In this document: positions 8,548 to 14,099 of the stretch, one piece after another | Position numbering within the stretch: the stretch's first letter is position 1 | How the letters are laid out: every line of letters starts with the position of its first letter | Source of the DNA: a virus | Strand: one strand, 5' to 3' | Length of the DNA: 20,656 nucleotides | IMG/VR virus record: IMGVR_UViG_3300046413_000742 | Coordinates: 1-20,656 of that record | Program-made: the position numbers and the translations under genes | The notes under the pieces: generated by a model | The model's input: the letters and a program-made list of their open reading frames with translations, nothing else | Databases searched by the model: none | Told to the model about the DNA's origin: nothing

Positions 8548-10212
8548 ATGGAAGTACCCCCACAGCTAAGAGACTTTAAGAACTTCCTATTTCTATGCTG
8601 GAAACAGCTTAACCTCCCTGACCCTACTCCGCTTCAATACAACATAGCGGATTACATGCAGAACGGGGATAGGCGTGCCATTGTGCAAGCGTTTCGTGGT
8701 TGTGGTAAGAGCTGGATTTGTTCCGCTTATGTGGTTCACCAGTTACTCTTAGACCCCTCGTTAAACATCCTTGTGGTGTCTGCTAGTAAGACCCGTAGTG
8801 ATGACTTCTCTACTTTCACCCTTCGTCTTATTAACGAGATGGAGATACTTCACCACTTGCGCCCTAAGGACAACCAGAGACAATCTAAGATAAGCTTTGA
8901 TGTTGGCCCAGCTCCAGCCTCTCACGCTCCCTCAGTAAAGTCCCTAGGTATCTCATCGCAGCTTACAGGTTCTCGTGCTGACATAATTGTAGCGGATGAC
9001 ATCGAGGTAGCCAACAACAGCGCTACGATGCTCATGAGGGAGAAGCTATCGGAACAAGTAAAAGAGTTCGACGCTATCCTTAAACCCGACGATACCTGTA
9101 AAATCCTCTTTCTAGGAACACCTCAGACCTTTGACAGTATTTATACAAAACTCCAAGAACGCGGCTATAAGAGCAAGATTTGGCCCGCTAGTTACATCAC
9201 ACAAAGCCACAACGAAAAGATTTATGAAGGATGTGTTGCAGACATCTGTGTAGACCCAGAGATGGAGAACAAGTCTACAGAGCCATTACGGTTCTCTGAC
9301 ATCGACCTAGCGGAACGTAAGATCAGTTATGGGTCTGCTGGATATACCATGCAGTTCATGCTAGATAGTAAGCTGTCTGATGTTGAGAAGTTCCCTCTGA
9401 AGATTAGTGACCTGATAGTAACATCCATTGACAACGAGGTAGCCCCTGAGCGCTATGTGTGGGCTAGAGACCCTCAGCTTGAGTGGGACTCTAGTGTTCC
9501 CAATGTGGCCTTTGCAGGGGAGAGATATTACCGACCCTTTAAGACACTCGGAGAGATGGTTCCTTACACTGGTAGTGTGCTCTCTATTGACCCCTCTGGT
9601 AGAGGTAAGGATGAAACAGGCTATGCGGTCTGTAAGATGCTCAACGGCACTCTATACGTCCCTGCTGCTGGTGGTTTGTCAGGTGGTTACTCCGAGGAAA
9701 CCCTAGAGGAACTCGCTGAGATAGCTAAGAAATACAAGGTGAACTACATCGTTACCGAGAGTAACTTTGGTGACGGGTTGTTCAATGAGGTTCTAAAGCC
9801 TGTGTTAAGTCGTATCTATCCTGTGAGCATTGAGGAGGTCAGACATAGCACCCAGAAGGAAAAACGTATCATAGACACCCTAGAGCCTGTCATGGCGGGT
9901 CACAGGCTTGTTATAGACCCCGATGTGGTCAAAGATGACTTTAAGACTATCCAGAAGTATCCCCACGAGTCCCAACTAAAATACTCCCTGTTCTACCAGA
10001 TGTCTCGACTAACAAGAGACCGAGGAGCTATCACCCACGATGATAGACTTGATGCCTTGTCTATGGCTGTTGCCTATTGGACAGAACAAATGGCTCAAGA
10101 TGCTGAAGTAAAGATGGCTGAGAGGAAGGTAGAGATGCTTGATAAGGAGCTACAGAGCTTCCAAGATGCCTACTATAAGAACAAAGGTGGAGGTAACACT
10201 CTTACTTGGTAA
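8548..10212 (+). CDS. terL: Large terminase subunit (gp19-like ATPase/nuclease)
   Basis: A 554-residue protein (T7 gp19 is 586) with both terminase domains. The ATPase domain has a Walker A at residues 48-56 (AFRGCGKSW), a Walker B at 144-153 (ADIIVADDIE) and a coupling motif at about 187-193 (LFLGTPQ). The C-terminal nuclease domain has its first acidic motif at about 345-357 (LSIDPSGRGKDET, D348), a second at about 402-410 (VTESNFGDG) and the final acidic motif at about 497-502 (THDDRLDAL). It cuts concatemeric DNA and pumps it into the procapsid. The stop is followed by a 313-base spacer, so this is the last gene of the compact late block. The start context is CCTATATGG with no Shine-Dalgarno. 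Confidence 0.95.
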   Translation: MEVPPQLRDFKNFLFLCWKQLNLPDPTPLQYNIADYMQNGDRRAIVQAFRGCGKSWICSAYVVHQLLLDPSLNILVVSASKTRSDDFSTFTLRLINEMEILHHLRPKDNQRQSKISFDVGPAPASHAPSVKSLGISSQLTGSRADIIVADDIEVANNSATMLMREKLSEQVKEFDAILKPDDTCKILFLGTPQTFDSIYTKLQERGYKSKIWPASYITQSHNEKIYEGCVADICVDPEMENKSTEPLRFSDIDLAERKISYGSAGYTMQFMLDSKLSDVEKFPLKISDLIVTSIDNEVAPERYVWARDPQLEWDSSVPNVAFAGERYYRPFKTLGEMVPYTGSVLSIDPSGRGKDETGYAVCKMLNGTLYVPAAGGLSGGYSEETLEELAEIAKKYKVNYIVTESNFGDGLFNEVLKPVLSRIYPVSIEEVRHSTQKEKRIIDTLEPVMAGHRLVIDPDVVKDDFKTIQKYPHESQLKYSLFYQMSRLTRDRGAITHDDRLDALSMAVAYWTEQMAQDAEVKMAERKVEMLDKELQSFQDAYYKNKGGGNTLTW

Positions 10213-10525
10213 CAAAGCCTTTTAAGTGGTTCTCTAAGTCCTTGATAATCAACAATAATTAAGGAGACTACAGTATAGGTAGAAGGGAAGAGGGTATTAG
10301 AACAAATAAGAAATATATTTTTATAAACTTGACTACTATTAAGAACAAACCTTAAAATAGTCCCTACTAGGAAACACTTAGTGATCCTTTGAAAAAGAGT
10401 GATTAAGTAGGTACTGGTAATAGGTTCCTCCCTTAAAGTGTCCCCTTATGTTGGAATAAGAGTGTTCCTTTAAAAGCACTGTAAAGTATTGACAGGTGAT
10501 AACTACCAACCAGTATTCCCTATAA
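10213..10525. other. 313-base intergenic region after TerL
   Basis: No gene is credible here. It holds a sigma70-like promoter (10329-10358), another -35-like TTGACA at 10489 without a good -10, and several CCTT(T)AAA(A)G-like words (10218, 10350, 10431, 10467). It is AT-rich with stop codons in all frames. By analogy with T7, the region behind gene 19 is where right-end repeats and the concatemer junction lie, but no terminal repeat can be seen in one copy of the sequence. Confidence 0.5.
10329..10358 (+). promoter_or_regulatory. Sigma70-like promoter after TerL
   Basis: TTGACT (10329-10334), an 18-base spacer and TAAAAT (10353-10358), each 5 of 6 to consensus. It would drive the small genes from 10526 rightward with host RNA polymerase. 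No experimental or comparative support. Confidence 0.4.
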
Positions 10526-10720
10526 ATGAAGCACACATTACTAATAATTTATATCTTAGTCACCTCAGGGTCACTAGTGATGCTTCATAAAGCCCTTAGA
10601 GCTTCAGAGGACAACATCGAAACACTTGCAAAGGTTCTAACGATCCACGAGGACACCCTTAGTGACCACAGAGGTGTTCTCCTTGAACTTATAAATCACC
10701 TTAAAGCTTCTTATCTATAA
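10526..10720 (+). CDS. Small membrane-anchored protein with helical tail, spanin-like
   Basis: The 64-residue product (MKHTLLIIYILVTSGSLVML...) has an N-terminal hydrophobic anchor at about residues 4-20, then a charged, coiled-coil-prone helix (ASEDNIETLAKVLTIHEDTL) and LLELINHLK near the end. The topology resembles an inner-membrane spanin or another small lysis accessory protein, though it is short for Rz. It is the first gene after the TerL spacer, downstream of a promoter-like pair, and is followed one base later by the next gene. No specific family was recognised; function is unassigned beyond a single-pass membrane protein. Confidence 0.6.
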   Translation: MKHTLLIIYILVTSGSLVMLHKALRASEDNIETLAKVLTIHEDTLSDHRGVLLELINHLKASYL

Positions 10721-10721
10721 T

Positions 10722-10832
10722 ATGGGAAAAGGATGCCAACCAAGAAAAGGACATAACCCAGCCAAGCAGCGTAAGAACTACGATGATATTGACTGGAGCA
10801 AAAAGCCTATACCTAAGAAACCCAAGAAATGA
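10722..10832 (+). CDS. Very small basic protein (36 aa)
   Basis: The product starts MGKGCQPRKGHNPAKQRKNYDDIDW and ends in a Lys/Pro-rich tail KPIPKKPKK. Tiny proteins opening with MGKG and a PR motif followed by a YDDI-like stretch recur in marine phages, usually as conserved hypotheticals. It starts one base after the previous stop and overlaps the next gene by four bases (ATGA), which supports real translation despite its length. No function is known. Confidence 0.65.
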   Translation: MGKGCQPRKGHNPAKQRKNYDDIDWSKKPIPKKPKK

Positions 10833-11080
10833 CCCCTCTAGAACAAGCCCAAGCACTCCTCGGAGAGCACTACAGGAACTATGTTCTTATTGTTCAGCCA
10901 GAGGACGCCCCTCACTCCTTTGATATGGCATCTAGTGACCCCTTTGCCACTACAGGGCTCCTAATAGAGTCCATGAAATACCACGATGCCTTTATGAACA
11001 CCTTCCAGTTGTCCGAGGATGACTTTGAGTGGGTAGAGGTGGACGATGATGACGAAGACATCGACGAAGACTTTTTATAA
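10829..11080 (+). CDS. Conserved-type hypothetical protein with acidic tail (83 aa)
   Basis: The N-terminal 60 residues form a compact-looking sequence (EHYRNYVLIVQPEDAPHSFD, then TTGLLIESMKYHDAFM), and the last 23 are almost entirely acidic (WVEVDDDDEDIDEDF). The acidic tail could mimic nucleic acid or bind a basic partner such as the preceding Lys/Arg-rich protein, to which it is coupled by an ATGA overlap. This pairing is inference. It is the last rightward gene before the terminator region; its stop codon falls in the first small hairpin. The family was not recognised. Confidence 0.7.
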   Translation: MTPLEQAQALLGEHYRNYVLIVQPEDAPHSFDMASSDPFATTGLLIESMKYHDAFMNTFQLSEDDFEWVEVDDDDEDIDEDFL

Positions 11081-11099
11081 CGTATATGTGTGTTACGTT
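11079..11099 (+). other. Small hairpin at the end of the late operon
   Basis: AACGTA (11079-11084) and TACGTT (11094-11099) are perfect inverted repeats around a 9-base TG-rich loop, overlapping the last stop codon. The stem is only 6 bp and no strong T-run follows, so it may be a weak terminator or an RNA 3' end protector. Confidence 0.35.
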
Positions 11100-11117
11100 T
11101 GTTTGTGTGTATGTGTT

Positions 11118-11156
11118 GACGCTCAGAGTGCCCCTTAAAAGCCTCTGGGCGTCTTT
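11118..11156 (+). terminator. Strong rho-independent terminator-like hairpin after the late genes
   Basis: GACGCTCAGAG (11118-11128) pairs with CTCTGGGCGTC (11143-11153) over 11 bp with one G-T wobble, around a 14-base loop that contains CCTTAAAAG. It is followed by TTTA only, so the U-tract is short. The position 38 bases after the last late gene fits an end-of-operon terminator for host or phage polymerase. Confidence 0.6.
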
Positions 11157-11233
11157 ACGTATGGTAACACCCTTGTGGAGCCTCTGAGGGCTTTATAGAG
11201 CGTTTCTGAGTGTCCTAAGGTCTAAAAGCCACA

Positions 11234-11248
11234 GTATCTCTAAGATAC
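11234..11248. other. Short perfect inverted repeat
   Basis: GTATCT, a three-base CTA spacer and AGATAC, with CCA/TGG able to pair again outside a 2x2 internal mismatch. Could be a protein-binding site or a small hairpin; function unknown. Confidence 0.3.
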
Positions 11249-11497
11249 CTTGGTTTTGGTATAAAAATCTGAGGGGGTATACGTATATAGCCGCGGAAAA
11301 ATTCCCCCCGATGGGGTCGGGATTCTGCGCCTGTTGTCGGCGTTTTGTCATCGCACGGGGGGTATGCCTTTGCTACTATGGACATGCGAAGGATATATAA
11401 TGTCTTTTGTGCAGCATCGAGGTTCATATCAAGGTATCATGATGCGTCGATGCGTTCACCTGTGTTTGTGAAATGCTGTGTTTTTGTGTTCTCACTC

Positions 11498-11548
11498 GGT
11501 AACACTCGGCACGGCTCACAGGTCACAAGGTAACACACGGCACGGCTC
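11498..11548. repeat. Pair of 20-bp direct repeats, 31 bp apart
   Basis: GGTAACACTCGGCACGGCTC (11498-11517) and GGTAACACACGGCACGGCTC (11529-11548) differ at one position, separated by 11 bases. A partial third echo (GGCACC, then GGCACGCCACGGC) follows. Three helical turns of spacing would place two bound proteins on the same DNA face. Candidate iteron, packaging or integrase-arm site; unassigned. Confidence 0.7.
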
Positions 11549-11563
11549 GGCACCTGCCCACAG

Positions 11564-11617
11564 AAAAGGCACGCCACGGCGCGACTCAGCGTCGCTTTGC
11601 TCACCATGTAACGTGCC
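11564..11617 (-). terminator. Leftward terminator-like structure after the two leftward genes
   Basis: On the minus strand GGCACG (11617-11612) can pair with CGTGCC (11573-11568), followed at once by TTTT. An inner perfect hairpin GCGAC-GCTGA-GTCGC (11595-11581) sits inside. It begins about 40 bases beyond the stop of the leftward gene at 11659, the right place to end leftward transcription. The outer stem is short with a long interior. Confidence 0.4.
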
Positions 11618-11658
11618 CTGCGCTATCCTACTAGCGACTGCTATATAACAAACAAAGT

Positions 11659-11868
11659 CTAGTGTATCTTAATATCTGTGTCCTCTGACACCTCGTAGTA
11701 TTTCTTGAGTTGCTCAATAGCATCCTCTGCGGTCTCACCCGAAGCACCTGTTATATAAGTGCGACCTGCGAACACCTGATAAGCACAACGCATCTGCCTA
11801 AAGCGGACGTTCAAAGAGCCACTTGGTAAGGCCTGCTTGTCTATTGATATTGTTGATAAAATTCTCAT
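11659..11868 (-). CDS. Small leftward hypothetical protein (69 aa)
   Basis: The product starts MRILSTISIDKQALPSGSLNVRF and ends ETAEDAIEQLKKYYEVSEDTDIKIH; the sequence has the balanced composition of a real small alpha/beta protein. It lies 3 bases downstream of the other leftward gene, so the two form an operon opposite to every other gene in the window. No Shine-Dalgarno is visible. No homolog recognised; it could be an early host-interaction protein or part of a lysogeny-specific unit, but there is no sequence evidence for either. A leftward terminator-like hairpin follows its stop. Confidence 0.6.
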   Translation of the reverse strand: MRILSTISIDKQALPSGSLNVRFRQMRCAYQVFAGRTYITGASGETAEDAIEQLKKYYEVSEDTDIKIH

Positions 11869-11871
11869 GAT

Positions 11872-12210
11872 TTATCTTGGGATAGATACTGGCAACTTGC
11901 TCTCTAGACTTTTAGCGGCTCTACGCATTGCTAAGACTTCACCTTTCGTGACATCTCCGAATGCAACCTCCTCATCTACGTTATTGAACCAAGTGCAGAG
12001 ATCACAGGCGTCATGCAACGCCCATTGATTTAATTGGGTCATAGGCTGTGGAACCCATCCATTTTCTAGTTCTTGCGTCAACTCGTCCTCAGTCTTATTA
12101 ACAACTGAGCGATCTAATTCAACGCCATGCTCATCTTCGAAACTCATCTCCCAGCAACCGCTAGTAAGCTCGTCTCTGATTAAGTTATATTCTCTCTGTG
12201 TTATGTTCAT
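11872..12210 (-). CDS. Leftward acidic hypothetical protein (112 aa)
   Basis: From the chosen start (MNITQREYNLIRDELTSG) the product is 112 residues, acidic, with Trp-rich patches (CWEMSFEDEHGVELD, ENGWVPQPMTQLNQWALHDACDLCTWF). A start 12 codons upstream (12246) is possible but adds a hydrophobic leader (MQCNFELFLLAV) and lies in the intergenic region, so the internal ATG is preferred; this is uncertain. It is the first gene of the two-gene leftward operon and is divergent from the rightward early genes. No DNA-binding or enzyme motif was recognised, so a repressor role cannot be claimed from sequence. Confidence 0.6.
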   Translation of the reverse strand: MNITQREYNLIRDELTSGCWEMSFEDEHGVELDRSVVNKTEDELTQELENGWVPQPMTQLNQWALHDACDLCTWFNNVDEEVAFGDVTKGEVLAMRRAAKSLESKLPVSIPR

Positions 12211-12438
12211 GACGGCCAGTAAGAACAACTCAAAGTTGCATTGCAAGGCCTAAATCAAATAAATCTAATATTTTTCTATAATAACCTAGTTGGCAGGTTT
12301 TTGTTCGGCTCTCAGCCTAGTGTTCAAGCGGCCTCCGAGACTTTCTTCATTTTTTATACGAAAAAGCTTGGCGCATGTCATAAATTAGTATCCACTCTTA
12401 TCCATCGCCAACAAACCAACCACTAAACACCTAATACA
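12211..12438. other. Divergent intergenic region between leftward and early rightward genes
   Basis: 228 bases with no gene. It must contain promoters for the leftward pair and probably for the rightward early genes. A perfect -10-like TATAAT is at 12277-12282 (+) with poor -35 matches. A short hairpin GGCT-CTC-AGCC lies near 12307. The last 30 bases turn CA-rich and match the leader style of the early genes. Confidence 0.5.
12277..12282 (+). promoter_or_regulatory. Possible -10 element of an early promoter
   Basis: Perfect TATAAT, but the 16-18-base upstream positions read ATCAAA-like rather than TTGACA. TTGCAA at 12241 is too far. Read in the other direction, the same bases give TATTAT for the leftward genes. 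Weak support for either. Confidence 0.25.
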
Positions 12439-12603
12439 ATGGATCATTCAAAATACACTCAAGACACTACAGTAGGCCACGTCACTACACTTGAAAAGGC
12501 CACTGAAACAGCTACTCAATGGCACAAGCCAGAGATCGGATATCACACTCAAGTTGTTACTAAAGACGGAGGCTATATTTGCCGCCTCGTTGTTAATGGC
12601 TAA
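12439..12603 (+). CDS. Small early hypothetical protein (54 aa)
   Basis: The product is MDHSKYTQDTTVGHVTTLEK... ending KDGGYICRLVVNG, a polar N-terminus and a likely beta-hairpin C-terminus. It starts in the context AATACAATGG after a CA-rich leader that resembles those of its neighbours, with no Shine-Dalgarno. It is the first gene of the rightward small-gene cluster. No family recognised; the call rests on the shared leader style, orientation and clean spacing. Confidence 0.55.
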   Translation: MDHSKYTQDTTVGHVTTLEKATETATQWHKPEIGYHTQVVTKDGGYICRLVVNG

Positions 12604-12628
12604 TACAAACCAACTAACTCCCACTATT

Positions 12629-12787
12629 ATGCAAAAACTAATTGACTCACTTATCTCTTCCAGAGATCAACTAACTCTCCAAATCATGATCGCTAGATTT
12701 GATGATGGCGACATGAAGCTACACGCCAGTCTCTGCAAATCTCGCGACGATCTAGATATCATCATCGATAGCATTACTAACCACTAA
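12629..12787 (+). CDS. Small early helical protein (52 aa)
   Basis: The product MQKLIDSLISSRDQLTLQIMI...SLCKSRDDLDIIIDSITNH is predicted all-helical, with heptad-like hydrophobics. The frame is open further upstream (ATG at 12597, and a TTG-type start at 12491), but those starts overlap the previous gene. The ATG at 12629 follows the CA-rich, G-free leader typical of this cluster, so it is preferred. The last codons and stop form part of a 19-bp repeat shared with the next intergenic leader. Function unknown. Confidence 0.55.
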   Translation: MQKLIDSLISSRDQLTLQIMIARFDDGDMKLHASLCKSRDDLDIIIDSITNH

Positions 12788-12790
12788 TAA
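12772..12790 (+). repeat. 19-bp leader repeat, copy 1
   Basis: CATTACTAACCACTAATAA, identical to 13007-13025 and, apart from a two-position swap, to 13479-13497. It spans the end of one gene and the leader of the next. It contains ATTA-N6-CACTAA, the arrangement of the T3 phage promoter upstream half. Confidence 0.8.
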
Positions 12791-12801
12791 CACATACTAC
12801 T

Positions 12802-12996
12802 ATGGACATCACACTACTACTACAAATCACCTCTCTTGTTCTTTTCATCACAGCTTGCATCTTAAAAATCACAAGCGAGCGCCGCAAGCACAGCAAAGTC
12901 CTTTCCGACTTCGACGCACGCCACGCAGCACGCACAGTAGAGCTCAACGCTTTAATTGCCATGATTGAGCAAGATAAAAAAGACGGCCTTATTTAA
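12802..12996 (+). CDS. Small single-pass membrane protein (64 aa)
   Basis: An N-terminal membrane segment at about residues 4-23 (TLLLQITSLVLFITACILKI) is followed by a basic stretch (SERRKHSK) and a helical, coiled-coil-like tail (ARTVELNALIAMIEQDKK). The positive residues after the anchor predict the tail inside the cell. The start context is CTACTATGGAC, a start environment shared with the genes at 13917 and 16391. No family recognised; early membrane proteins of phages often act on host envelope functions, which is only a general possibility. Confidence 0.6.
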   Translation: MDITLLLQITSLVLFITACILKITSERRKHSKVLSDFDARHAARTVELNALIAMIEQDKKDGLI

Positions 12997-13006
12997 TCAC
13001 CGCCAA

Positions 13007-13057
13007 CATTACTAACCACTAATAAAACACACAATAGGCCGTAAGGCCGACCTTACT
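13007..13057 (+). promoter_or_regulatory. Early-gene leader with 19-bp repeat (copy 2) and GGCC-GTAA-GGCC stem-loop
   Basis: The 19-bp repeat at 13007-13025 is followed by CACACAA and a perfect 4-bp stem-loop GGCCGTAAGGCC (13037-13048), then GACC and five bases to the ATG at 13058. The same arrangement with a different stem sequence precedes the gene at 13536. Could be a phage promoter plus an RNA leader element controlling translation. Confidence 0.5.
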
Positions 13058-13255
13058 ATGAAAACCACAGAACAACTCAACGAAATGTATGACACAATCC
13101 TAGAACTAGAGCTTTGCACCGTCGAAGAGCTAGAACTTGTTACATCAATCAACGGCTTCAACGAGCAAGCCATGAATGACATTGTATATGTCCGCGAAGG
13201 CTACAACACACTCGACCAGTATGTTGAGTATGTAAACGAGCAACTAGAAGCCTAA
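13058..13255 (+). CDS. Small acidic early protein (65 aa)
   Basis: The product MKTTEQLNEMYDTILELELC...YNTLDQYVEYVNEQLEA is strongly acidic and helical, with a short turn around residues 28-35 (TSINGFNE). Net charge is highly negative, as in small phage proteins that bind host factors or mimic DNA, but no family was recognised. It is preceded by the repeated leader and stem-loop described at 13007, 9 bases before the ATG. Confidence 0.6.
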   Translation: MKTTEQLNEMYDTILELELCTVEELELVTSINGFNEQAMNDIVYVREGYNTLDQYVEYVNEQLEA

Positions 13256-13285
13256 CCACTAACACTTACACGCCCACTACACACA

Positions 13286-13471
13286 ATGAAAACAAAACAA
13301 TACAAAGTAAAAGACTTAAACACAAACAAGGTTTTTAACTGGACGCTTCAAGACATCTTGAACGAGATTAACCGCGACCACTCGGCAGAATGGGAAGCGT
13401 ATGGTGAGACGGACTGGCGCGAAGGATGGGATGAATGGGCGGAGGGCGATTGTTTCACCCTTATTAATTAA
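13286..13471 (+). CDS. Small Trp-rich acidic early protein (61 aa)
   Basis: The product MKTKQYKVKDLNTNKVFNWTL...HSAEWEAYGETDWREGWDEWAEGDCFTLIN starts basic and beta-like and ends with a Trp/Asp/Glu-rich half (five tryptophans, one Cys). The composition is unusual but coherent, and the frame is fully used between clean leader regions. The start follows CACTACACACAATG. Function unknown. Confidence 0.6.
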   Translation: MKTKQYKVKDLNTNKVFNWTLQDILNEINRDHSAEWEAYGETDWREGWDEWAEGDCFTLIN

Positions 13472-13478
13472 TCACCAA

Positions 13479-13535
13479 CATTACTAACACCTAATAACAC
13501 ACAACCACACACAGAGCGCGACAGCGCGACCACCT
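13479..13535 (+). promoter_or_regulatory. Early-gene leader with 19-bp repeat (copy 3) and GCGC-GACA-GCGC stem-loop
   Basis: CATTACTAACACCTAATAA (13479-13497) differs from copies 1 and 2 at two neighbouring positions. It is followed by CA-rich sequence, a 4-bp stem-loop GCGCGACAGCGC (13516-13527), GACC and four bases to the ATG at 13536. The stem sequence differs from the 13037-13048 hairpin while pairing is kept. Confidence 0.5.
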
Positions 13536-13685
13536 ATGAACACACACAAACACACCAAGCGCAGCAGCGCACCTACTAAACTAGTCAAGACAGACAGCCA
13601 AGCCGAGAGCGCCTTTATTGTGTTTTCGTGCATCATCGTCGCAGGAATCCTGCTAATTGTAACCGTAATAATGGAGAACCTATAA
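13536..13685 (+). CDS. Small membrane protein with C-terminal anchor (49 aa)
   Basis: A basic, polar N-terminus (MNTHKHTKRSSAPTKLVK) is followed by a strong membrane segment at about residues 27-45 (FIVFSCIIVAGILLIVTVI) and a short ENL end. Positive N-terminus and C-terminal anchor predict the tail facing out. It is too small for any recognised family. The start is supported by the repeated leader and stem-loop immediately upstream. Confidence 0.55.
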   Translation: MNTHKHTKRSSAPTKLVKTDSQAESAFIVFSCIIVAGILLIVTVIMENL

Positions 13686-13691
13686 CACACA

Positions 13692-13886
13692 ATGAAACTA
13701 AGAAAATACCATTCAATAAAGGGAGCCGACGAATTGACAGCAATGCAATGTTTGCACGAAATATTCGACGAAGAATCAGACCCTTGCGGTGGAAACTCAT
13801 GGCTTGATGTCCGCGACGATTATCATAACTGCGAAAAAGAACGCAACCGCATAGACGCTATCCTGTCCAATCGAGAAATAGATTAA
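13692..13886 (+). CDS. Small early hypothetical protein (64 aa)
   Basis: The product MKLRKYHSIKGADELTAMQC...DPCGGNSWLDVRDDYHNCEKERNRIDAILSNREID is hydrophilic with a basic start and an acidic, helical remainder; three cysteines (C20, C32, C47) are spread out and do not make a zinc motif. It begins six bases after the previous stop in the context CACACAATG. GGAGAA lies about 13 bases from the ATG, too far for a normal ribosome site. Function unknown. Confidence 0.55.
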   Translation: MKLRKYHSIKGADELTAMQCLHEIFDEESDPCGGNSWLDVRDDYHNCEKERNRIDAILSNREID

Positions 13887-13916
13887 ACCACACACACAGG
13901 CAAACCGCCCTTCACT

Positions 13917-14099
13917 ATGGACAAACACACAACCACACTAAAGCGCTTCCAAGCGTACCACCTCGACTACCTTGCAAACTACCAGAGCGTCGGCTCCTAT
14001 GCTGTTGCTAAGGGGCTCACATATGAGACAGCTAAACACCGCTTGCAAACCGCCGCAAAGGTTCACGACCTAGTAGTTTCATCTAATCACACAAGCTAA
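13917..14099 (+). CDS. Small helix-turn-helix-like protein (60 aa)
   Basis: Residues about 25-46 (VGSYAVAKGLTYETAKHRLQTA) fit a helix-turn-helix: a first helix around SYAVAKG, Gly at the turn, and a recognition helix TYETAKHRLQ. The protein is basic and compact, as expected of a minimal DNA-binding regulator. It is the only DNA-binding regulator candidate between the leftward genes and the polymerase, so it could regulate the integrase or the repeat region before the polymerase; this is inference. The start is in CACTATGGAC. AAACCGCC occurs both in its leader (13902) and inside it (14047). Confidence 0.6.
   Translation: MDKHTTTLKRFQAYHLDYLANYQSVGSYAVAKGLTYETAKHRLQTAAKVHDLVVSSNHTS

Larger units (their letters stand above)
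11081..11658. other. 578-base gene-free, structure-rich region between late and leftward genes
   Basis: No credible gene on either strand. It begins TG-rich on the + strand (11085-11117, again 11460-11490) and becomes GC-rich from about 11490. Contents: two hairpins at the end of the late operon (11079-11099 and 11118-11156); a perfect 6-bp stem GTATCT/AGATAC (11234-11248) within partly paired flanks CCA/TGG; a CCCGA-TGGGG-TCGGG hairpin near 11320; two 20-bp direct repeats (11498 and 11529); and a leftward terminator-like structure (11564-11617). Rightward late and leftward genes converge on it, so it probably holds transcription ends, and possibly the packaged-genome junction or an origin. 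Confidence 0.6.

Noticed and set aside
10376-10410. Hairpin between ACTTA and TAAGT after TerL
   Set aside because: Only a 5-bp stem with a long loop in AT-rich sequence; no better than chance.
11215-11427. Leftward frame of 70 codons in the same region
   Set aside because: Composition unlike the other genes, overlaps hairpins, and has no operon link to the real leftward pair.
11345-11533. Rightward frame (62 codons; 51 from the ATG in ACTATGGAC) in the gene-free region
   Set aside because: Cys/Val-rich, low-quality composition, overlaps the direct repeats and a GC-rich patch, and has no neighbours in its orientation; the ACTATGGAC start context is suggestive but not enough.
12241-12426. 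Rightward 61-codon frame starting from a TTG
   Set aside because: Non-ATG start inside the divergent promoter region; random-looking sequence across the putative promoter.
12491-12787. Longer 98-codon version of the 52-residue early gene
   Set aside because: Its extra N-terminus overlaps the 12439 gene in another frame and starts with a non-ATG codon; the ATG at 12629 follows the typical leader.
12410-13535. CRISPR-like array of CA-rich repeats
   Set aside because: Repeats are irregularly spaced by whole genes, partly coding and imperfect; no cas genes.
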